This document shows positions 56,767-64,000 of a stretch of 64,000 nt of DNA, one piece after another. This stretch comes from Struthidea cinerea. Taxonomy: Eukaryota; Chordata; Aves; Passeriformes; Corcoracidae. Made by a program: the position numbers and the translations under genes. The stretch lies in contig VZTI01005310.1 in the NCBI GenBank assembly GCA_013397865.1, positions 1,101,394 through 1,165,393 on the forward strand, written 5' to 3'. Numbering within the stretch: the first letter of the stretch is position 1; each line of letters begins with the position of its first letter. The notes under the pieces are model-generated. The model was given only the letters and a program-made list of their open reading frames with translations. It searched no databases and was not told the DNA's origin.

Positions 56767-57862
56767 CCATGATAAATCCTCCCTCCAAGGTCTCCAGTGT
56801 CTGGACAAGTCAAATCTACTTCTCTGCTGTGTTCCAGTGTCTCAGAGAGAGCATCCAGAAATGACCAGAAACTCCATCAGTCCAGAGGTGAGCACCAAAT
56901 CCTACCCCTCCACTCCTGAAAGTTTCTGCCTGGCAATAAAAATTAGCTCAGGAGAATTGCTAAGTAATTTCAAGTACCATAAAGTAGCTGTTGGGAATAA
57001 AAAGTGTTGTAACTGCGAAAGCATCAGCCCAGTTTCTGCAGGAATGAGTTATTATCATTAATTATCACTCTATTTTATAGTTATTGCCTGTAATTTCAGA
57101 CTTTAAATACTCCAAAGCATAAACAATGCTAATTTAATTACAGTGGGAGAGTTGTAAAAATTTGCATGCGGAGGAAGAAATCGTTAATAAAGTTTATTCC
57201 ACGAGAAACTTAAAATAATAATTAGCATTTGTTGGCATTTTTAGTGTGATGGAATTAAGCATCATTTCTTAGCTTGGGCACCAGCTATTAATTATATTTG
57301 TTTATCATCACCTTGAGATGGAGGATTGTGGAGAGAGCTGCATGACCTGTGAGTGCTGAGCAGCACAAAAATCATCCCTCCGGTGTAAATCCCTTCCATC
57401 AGATTCACTCCCCTCTTTGTGTCCAAGCACAGCATTGGAAAAACCATTTTTGGGAATGGGAAAATCCAGATCTTGATCCTGCTGCTGAAAATATTTCCAC
57501 AGAGAGGTGAAATGTGCCTCCAGGCACGAGCAGGAAAGGGAAATTGCATTTCCTCTGATTTATGCCATTGTCTTCCCTAATTTCATAATGATGTCCTGTC
57601 CTCTGTCAGGAACCACTCCTGTAAGTCGTGTTTCATCTCTGTCAGTGGGATGGTCACTTACATGTATTCTAGGAATTAATAAAGTGGTTAATTACTGCAG
57701 GGCAGCGAGCAGAGCACCACAGCATCCTGCTGGAAACACAGAGAGTTGACAAGGAGTTGTTTTGTTCCCATTTGTGTTACAGTCAGAGGCCTGTTTATGT
57801 ATAAAAATATCTGTTTAAGGTGGATCTTTGTAAGTTAACATTAATTTATGGGCTGCTGTGTC
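56767..57862. other. Unique, AT-rich non-coding DNA
   Basis: 57040-57300 has TTAATTATCA, GCTAATTTAATTA and ATAATAATTAGC: dense homeodomain-like sites in repeat-poor DNA. No exon recognised. Confidence 0.4.
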
Positions 57863-57898
57863 CTTTTTCTTTTTCTTTTTCTTTTTCTCTNTTTCTTT
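57863..57898 (+). repeat. (CTTTTT)n microsatellite with an assembly N
   Basis: About five CTTTTT units followed by CTCT, an undetermined base at 57891 and TTTCTTT. The N suggests the repeat length is not resolved. Confidence 0.88.
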
Positions 57899-58317
57899 AG
57901 CTAATTCTCAAAGCACTTCAGGTCACAGAACACTGTCACAGCCCACAGATAATTAAAATTCCTGGGCCTGGAGTTCCCAGCTCTGAAACCTGCCCCTCTG
58001 CTCCAAATCATCTGTATTTGTGTGGAGGAACATAAATCCAGCTCTAGGAAGTGACTCCTGGATCCCCAGGGATGCCACACAATCACTCTGCCACCACCCT
58101 GGTGGCCCCAAACACAGGGAACGTGTGGTCCAGTCCTGCCTTCCATGTGCCCCCCATTCTTTACAGCACAGGATTTCTGTCCCTGCTCGCTTTGGGAGTG
58201 ATTTTTTTGGTGGTTAAAAATAAATCACCAGAGGGCAAAGAGGTTTTTCTGTGCACAGAGCAGAGCCTGAGTGGCAGAGCAGGCAGAGCTGCTGAGGCTG
58301 CACTTCTGGAGTTTGAG
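57899..58317. other. Unique DNA
   Basis: No feature recognised. Confidence 0.4.
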
Positions 58318-58562
58318 AGACGCCGGCGTGGCCTCATCAGCTCTGGACAAACTCCAGCTCCTCAAAGTTTTTTTTGGAGAGAGGGGCCCAAAACTGATCC
58401 AGAATTTGAGGAGTGGCCTCAGCAGTGCCCAGGACAAGGGATGGTCACTGCCCTGCTCCTGTGGCCACTCTGGGGCTGGTACAGCCCAGCTGCCCTTGGC
58501 CTTTTTGCCCGCCTGGGCTCATGTGCAGCACCCCCAGGTCCTTTTCCAGCTGTCACAAGAGG
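58318..58562 (-). mobile_element. CR1 LINE internal/3' region, antisense
   Basis: The plus strand has 'ggcccaaaactgatccagaa', 'gaggagtggcctcagcagtg', 'cctgctcctgtggccactct' and 'cacccccaggtccttttcc'. These match the part of avian CR1 lying upstream of the tails seen elsewhere in the window, which makes this copy different: it lacks the 3' terminus. It explains the 186-codon plus frame at 58051-58611. Confidence 0.8.
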
Positions 58563-58634
58563 AATAAACTTCAGACAAAGTTTGTTAAAGAAGCCCTTCT
58601 GCCGTGTCTGAGGGACAGAGAAGACTCATTTGTG

Positions 58635-58668
58635 TATTTAAACTCCTTCACAGAAAGGAGTTTAAATA
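58635..58668. repeat. Perfect 14-bp inverted repeat (hairpin)
   Basis: TATTTAAACTCCTT (58635-58648), six bases CACAGA, then AAGGAGTTTAAATA (58655-58668). No U-run follows at terminator distance, and this is a eukaryotic context, so it is only noted as a structure. Confidence 0.85.
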
Positions 58669-59814
58669 GAGGTAAATCCTTCCTTAACCTCAGATTTTGG
58701 CAAAAGTTTGAATTTAAGGAATCACTTTGTCCCTCAAGTTCCAGTGATGGCAAATCAGGTCGTTTGTAAAAATAAATTCTTTATAAAGCAGACAAGAGAT
58801 AACAGGCAGAAGATCTTAATCAGAATTCCCCACTACACAGTATAAAACTGAAGAACTACCAGTAGATTACGGCGGAACATAAACCAGTGCATGATACAAG
58901 GTGCCTGTATTAAAGCTGGCAAAACAAACAGTATTGATTAGGAATTGAATGTAACTCACCACCAAAACAAGGATAACGTGCACGGATTCCTTCACTTAAT
59001 CCCTTGGAAATAACTGAAATACGCGTCCCCACTCATGGCAGAAACTCCACACATTTCCAGGAATTAGTTGTAATTTCTTTTCATCTCCAGAGCATCAAAA
59101 GACTCTCGCGTTCCATGGCACACGCTCCGCGGAGATGATAAACTTGAATTACCCACTTAGGAACAATGTAGTGCCAGTCTGATTTTCGTCCACATTTCCA
59201 AGGTAATTTTCACCTCTGCCACTAATTCCGTGTCACAGCTTGTCCCTGTCTGCGGTACCTAATGGCTTTGGAATGGAAATGAGCTCTAAGTGGCTGTTAA
59301 CAGAAATTGGCTTTGAACCCATCAGCTGGAGATCAAAGACCCCTCAGCACTCCGGGTCTTACAAGCAGGACTTTTTTCCTGAATATAGATATAGATAGTT
59401 ATAAGCTGTAAAATGTAATTATTAGCTTTATTTGTCTTTTATGCTTGCTTACACCCTGTGTTTCCAAGTTGGGAAACCATGGAGTGGGCTCTTTCCCGCT
59501 TTTTCTGCTGCCTCTTCCCAACGTGGTTGAGGATTTACGTTTTGGGGGACATTGGCCACTGCTCAGCTGGGGTCTCGGGGTGTGTTCCTGCTCTTCCACG
59601 AGTTCACATGGAATCAGGCACAGCTTGTCTCTGCATGTCCACCCGGACAGCTCAGGCTCAGGGCTGCAAAGAACACTCTAATTCCACTTGGCAAAGCAGT
59701 GCAAAGCCTCATCTTGGGGATGGATGCTTAAATCCACACCAGGGTCTTGTTCTTTATATGGCAGGACATTATTCTGGATTCAGAACGCGGAAATTTCCTG
59801 TGAAACCTGTGGAA
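58669..59814. other. Repeat-poor stretch with retained CpGs
   Basis: 58790-59350 has no recognisable repeat and no long open frame, yet keeps CpG-containing motifs such as CTCTCGCGTTCC and CGCTCCGCGGAG in AT-rich surroundings. This suggests selective constraint, i.e. a possible enhancer or other conserved element. Not testable here. Confidence 0.4.
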
Positions 59815-59978
59815 ATTGCCCAGAGAAGCTGTGGCTACCCCAGCCCTGGAAGTGTCCAAAGCCAGGCTGGAGCAACCTGGGATAGTGGAAGGTGTCCCTG
59901 CCCATGGCAAGGGGAACTGGGTGATGTTTAAAATCCCTCCCAACCCAAACCATTCCAGAACTCTCTGATTCTGTGAAA
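59815..59978 (+). mobile_element. CR1 LINE 3' fragment
   Basis: 'aattgcccagagaagctgtg', 'gaagtgtccaaagccaggc', 'gcaacctgggatagtggaag' and 'cccaaaccattccagaact'. In sense. Confidence 0.9.
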
Positions 59979-62900
59979 TCACCCCTTGCAGAGCTGTTCC
60001 AGCCCAATCTCAGAGATGAATCCTTGCAGAGATTTCCGTGTCCTGACCCTCTGCCCACATCAGCATCTCGCCCTGTCCCAGAACATATTCCTACAAATGG
60101 ATTTGGATCACCTGTTCATAAATCTGCTGCAGGGCTGGACTGGGACACCACAGGACATCCTGTAAGACTTCCACTGGCACCGAAGTGGCAGTGGGGACAC
60201 AATCCCTGCCTGACACAGCCTCCAGCTCCAGGATCCAGCGTCCAGCCTGGGCAGGGAGCAGGAGCTCAGGTGCTCTCTGTTCTCCCTCCTCGGGGAAAAT
60301 GCGCATTCCTTAATTCCCCTTGGCTGGAGGGGACCTGCAGGTGGCCTTTTTTATAAAGCAATATTGATCTTTGCTAATCACATGTGGCTCGATCACCTCT
60401 GCGGTGGCTCTGCGGTTGCTGATGTGCAGCTCTCACAGCCCCAGGAGGTGACAAATGAGGGAAGGTGGCTGTGTCACACTCCTGACGAGATCCGCTGTCA
60501 TTTCATTGCCAAATAGGGTTTTTTTTTTAGTTCTACTTTGGTTTTTTTTTTTGAGGAGGCAGGAGATTGCAAAGGCAGATCAAGCAGCCTGTGTTTATTA
60601 TTTACATGCTTCGTGGTAAAAGCTGAGCTGCCAAATTCAAACGAGGGACAGGATTGCCTTGGAAATTAATACAGAAATTGGGTTTTTTTGGCTGTCAGGT
60701 CTGTCTGGTTTCCTGTCATTTTCTGCATTATTCAGAGCTTCAGTTTGGGCTTGGGCAGTGGTGGGAGGGAGCACTGCTGGAGTCGTGTGTGGTCTGTGCT
60801 CACAGCAGCCGCCCGTGTAATGAGGGACCAATATTGGCATTTCAGTGTTCAATATATTTTAAAAGTAAATGATTACGGAGGTTTTTCCACTGCTGTGATA
60901 TTATACCTGGGATTCTCTGCCCGTATTTGCGGTCCTCTGTTAATCTGCCCTCATTTCCCTTCTTTTTGACATAAGTAGTGCCTTGTTCTGATGAGTGCAA
61001 CGTCCGTCCCTGCTGCTTTGCTGACATGACAGAAATGAGATTTATCCACTCTGAGGCTTCCAGAAGCATCCAAGTCAAGCAGTATTAAAATTGTCAGGAG
61101 GAAAAGAAACAACCACAGTTCATTAATACTTTAATGTGGAGGTGAAAGGTGTAGGTATGATAAGGTTTAATTTTCATCACTCCTTACGAGCTCAAGTAAA
61201 ACACAGGAAAAATTGCTCAGGAGTGGGAACAAGTGCTCTGGGATGTGAACTCATTAGTAAGTGTTTCATTATAATTTGTTTATTCTTCCTGCTTTCTTTT
61301 GGTACATTATTAAAGTGATTTGAACTCGGTTTTTAGCACGTTCACTTCTTAAAATTGTTAATAGAGGATGTAAGCCCTTGGATTTATTTAACAACAAACA
61401 AAAGGTAGTAAATGGAATACAAATGTTTTGATGCCAAATGATGCCAAGTCCAAGACAGATTTTGTTATCTTCTTTATTTTTTTAAGAAAAATCAGTATTT
61501 CAGGAACAAAAAGCTGCCTGCAGCCACAGAAAAATGAATTTGAATATGCTTTTCAAGCACCATGGAGCAGGAGTTGGGCTGTAAGAGGAGTCTGTGTGTG
61601 AGGGGGATTTAGGATCAGGGGATGCAACCCAGAGCCTGATGGGATGGGGAGAAAAAGGGAGAAAATGGGAATATTGAGATGTCTGAGGAACAAAATCCTG
61701 TGGTCACTGCACAAGATGGACAAAAATAGGCTGAGGGAACCAAATTCCATCTGAATTTCAAATCACCAGCATAAATGTAGATTTTTAGTTTAGAATACTA
61801 CGAAAAATCACCTGAGGGCTTTAATCCCTGGGATAAATTCCCAGGGAATTCGATCACCTGCCAGGTCCTTCACACCCCACCACTGCCATGGAATGTGGCT
61901 GTGCAAATTCCCAGCATCCTGATTATCCAATTCATTGGCGCTGTCCAGTCACTGGATAAATGCTGCTCCTGGATTTGCAAATATTCTTAAGTAGTCACCT
62001 AATTTTTCTCCTTAGGAATATTGTGCAATTGTCCCCAAAGCATGGCCGGGGTTTATGGTATTTTTAATGCAATATTTCATGCTGGTTTCCCAAAATTGAT
62101 GTTTTTCACCCTCACCAAAACCAGAAAAATCGATGCAAGAGCCCACAACGGACAAACCACTGGCAATAAAGCAGAATATCCACGCTGGGGAGAGAAATTG
62201 TCAATAAGAAAATAGATTTTTCCTTCAGGTTGCCAACAACACAACAAATTGCAAAGTTATGAGCAACCATTGGTTGTTTTTTTCTCTTTCTTTTCTCGTG
62301 GCGTCCCTGGACTCCCAAATTAACGATGGGAAGAGGTGTCATAGGAGCACCAAAACCGGGGGGTATCAGGTGAGGAAAAATGTTGATTTAAACATGATCA
62401 TGCTTATTTATGAGCTTGAAAAATTTTAAAAAGGAGAGTTTTTTGTTCAAAATCTCCAAATATCTGCAATTTTTTGGTTGACTTCAGTTAAAACTGTTGA
62501 AATGCCCAGTTATTTTGGAAATAAAAAATGGTTGCATTTTTTTTTCCCAACCTATCAGCCAAGTGTGACACCTTGGCAGTGAATATGAAATAAAGTTGCA
62601 TTATCCATAGATTTTATTATTTTCTTGATTTCCTTTCAATCCTGTAGGATTTACCCACCTGGGGCAGAGCACACCATGCACCCAGAGCAATCCAGAGAGC
62701 TCTGCCAGGAGAGTTCCCTTCCTAACTCCCTGCTCAATCAGAACAATAAAAATAAAAATCAGAGTTAATATCCCCCATTTCCTTTTATTTTTTTCCCCAG
62801 TTGCCACAGGGATCCTTGGGACATAAATCCTGGCTCTTGGTTTTAGGAGCCTGTTTAAGGCTGGGTGGTAATTCACTCTCTTTGCCCCAAAATTGTGACA

Positions 62901-63704
62901 GGAGATGCTGGGTTTGGAGCAGAGATGGAGGATATTGGCATTTTTAAAGCCATAAAATTGGTCCCCCTGGGTGAGAAGCCCAAATCTATTTTTTTTCAGG
63001 AAAAATCATCCTTTCCCCAGAGCTGTTTTTTCCCCAAAATTAAAGATTTTGACTCTCAAGGATTTTTCTCCAGGTCTTTAGCCCCTGTTCCTGTTTTTCC
63101 CTGTGTGCTGCTAACGTATCCCAACCTGTCGTGGTGCAACATCCATCCTGGGAAGAGTGGAAAGGCAATTCCTGGAATTCCAGTTTTCAAGCTGGAAGAG
63201 GGCACGAGATTCTAGTGAAGGACTCCATGGAGTGGAGCCCGGCATGAGGAATGGACTAAAACACTGGTTTCCCTGCCTGTTTACAGTCCCACCATAAAAT
63301 CAAAACTTAGCCTTCATAAAAAGATCTCCTGGAGCAACATTTGGAATTGAGGAGGGAGGAAAAGATTGTTTATTAACCAGATGCTGTGAATTTAACATGG
63401 TAACATCATTGCCACCCAGGATTTTATTAAGGATATCTTCTTATCTAGAAATTTATTGTGTCTGTATCCACTCTTATTTAACTCTGATTTCCAAAAAGAA
63501 ACAATTAATGAGCCATTATCTGGGAAGTGAAAGGGGAAGTGATTTAAATCAAAGCATCAAAGGCAAACACATCAGGAGAAAGTCGCTTTTTGTCTTTCAT
63601 TTTTAATATTTTAACAAAGAAAAAAATTAGAGAGGAACCAGCTTTAGGGACTAAACTCTGCTGGGGTTCTTATCACACATGGTTTCAGTTTTCAGCCTGA
63701 CAGA
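59979..63704. other. Unique non-coding DNA with two T runs
   Basis: Two T10-12 runs lie at 60519-60553 in a near-duplicate setting. The rest is AT-moderate to AT-rich without a recognisable exon, RNA gene or element. Confidence 0.45.
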
Positions 63705-63915
63705 GCAGGTTTAGGTGAGATTGTAGGAAGGAATTCTTCCCTGTGAGGGTGGTGAGGGGAATTCCCAGAGCAGCTGTAGCTGCCCCTGGATCCCTGGAAG
63801 TGCCCAAGGCCAGGCTGGAGCAGCCTGGGACAGTGGGAGGTGTCCCTGCCATGGCAGGGGTGGCCCTGGATGGGCTTTGAGGTCCTTTCCAACCCAAACC
63901 ATCACAGGATTCTGC
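63705..63915 (+). mobile_element. CR1 LINE 3' fragment
   Basis: 'aggaattcttccctgtgagg', 'ccagagcagctgtagctgcc', 'ccctggatgggctttgagg' and 'accatcacaggattctgc'. In sense and young-looking. Confidence 0.92.
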
Positions 63916-64000
63916 GGGAAGAGAAACTCTCCCAGTTTGAAGAAGTCTCTCACATCCTGGGTACCTCTGGTGAGCCACCTCAGGCTGGCACTTCCCAAGG

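Overview
The window looks like non-coding chromosomal DNA from a bird, most likely a songbird. At least nineteen fragments match the 3' region of avian CR1 LINEs as I know it: a conserved tail that in sense reads 'gaggtcccttccaaccc' and ends near 'attccatgattct'. Several copies of three endogenous-retrovirus LTR families are present, with fragments of a fourth. There are no operons, no close-packed genes and no ribosome binding sites. Apart from the left edge, the long open frames are chance frames or run through repeats.

Layout. Positions 1-1470 are unlike the rest. They hold a CpG-rich block (densest at about 961-1320) with a NotI-type site, and two minus-strand protein-like segments (843-982 and 1-162) that could be the start of a gene running off the left edge. 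I could not identify that gene. A 377-bp solo LTR is inserted between the two segments. From about 1540 to 64000 I see no convincing exon. This part is AT-moderate unique DNA with CR1 3' ends on both strands, solo LTRs, microsatellites, two 19/39-bp minisatellites and a GA-rich double tract. Several AT-rich, low-repeat stretches rich in homeodomain-like TAAT motifs could be conserved regulatory DNA, but this cannot be judged from one sequence.

Mobile elements. Family 1 (about 376 bp, plus strand) is at 364-740 and 16659-17033, each with its own 6-bp target-site duplication (TSD). Family 2 (about 583 bp, minus strand) is at 3581-4161 and 33995-34579, each with its own 5-bp TSD. Family 3 is at 8696-9108 (3' end altered), 52550-52982 and 55314-55691; the last two have 4-bp TSDs. 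Family 4 is represented by two related fragments at 31240-31471 and 53672-53905. Because each complete LTR has its own TSD, these are independent solo LTRs and not the ends of long proviruses. No retroviral internal genes were seen.

I did not find a new biological system. The points most worth checking are the CpG island with its interrupted gene start, the in-frame 39-bp minisatellite at 39898-40087, the inverted CR1 pairs, the hairpins, and the repeat-poor block at 58790-59350. All repeat class names and conservation statements are by eye and from memory, without a database search.
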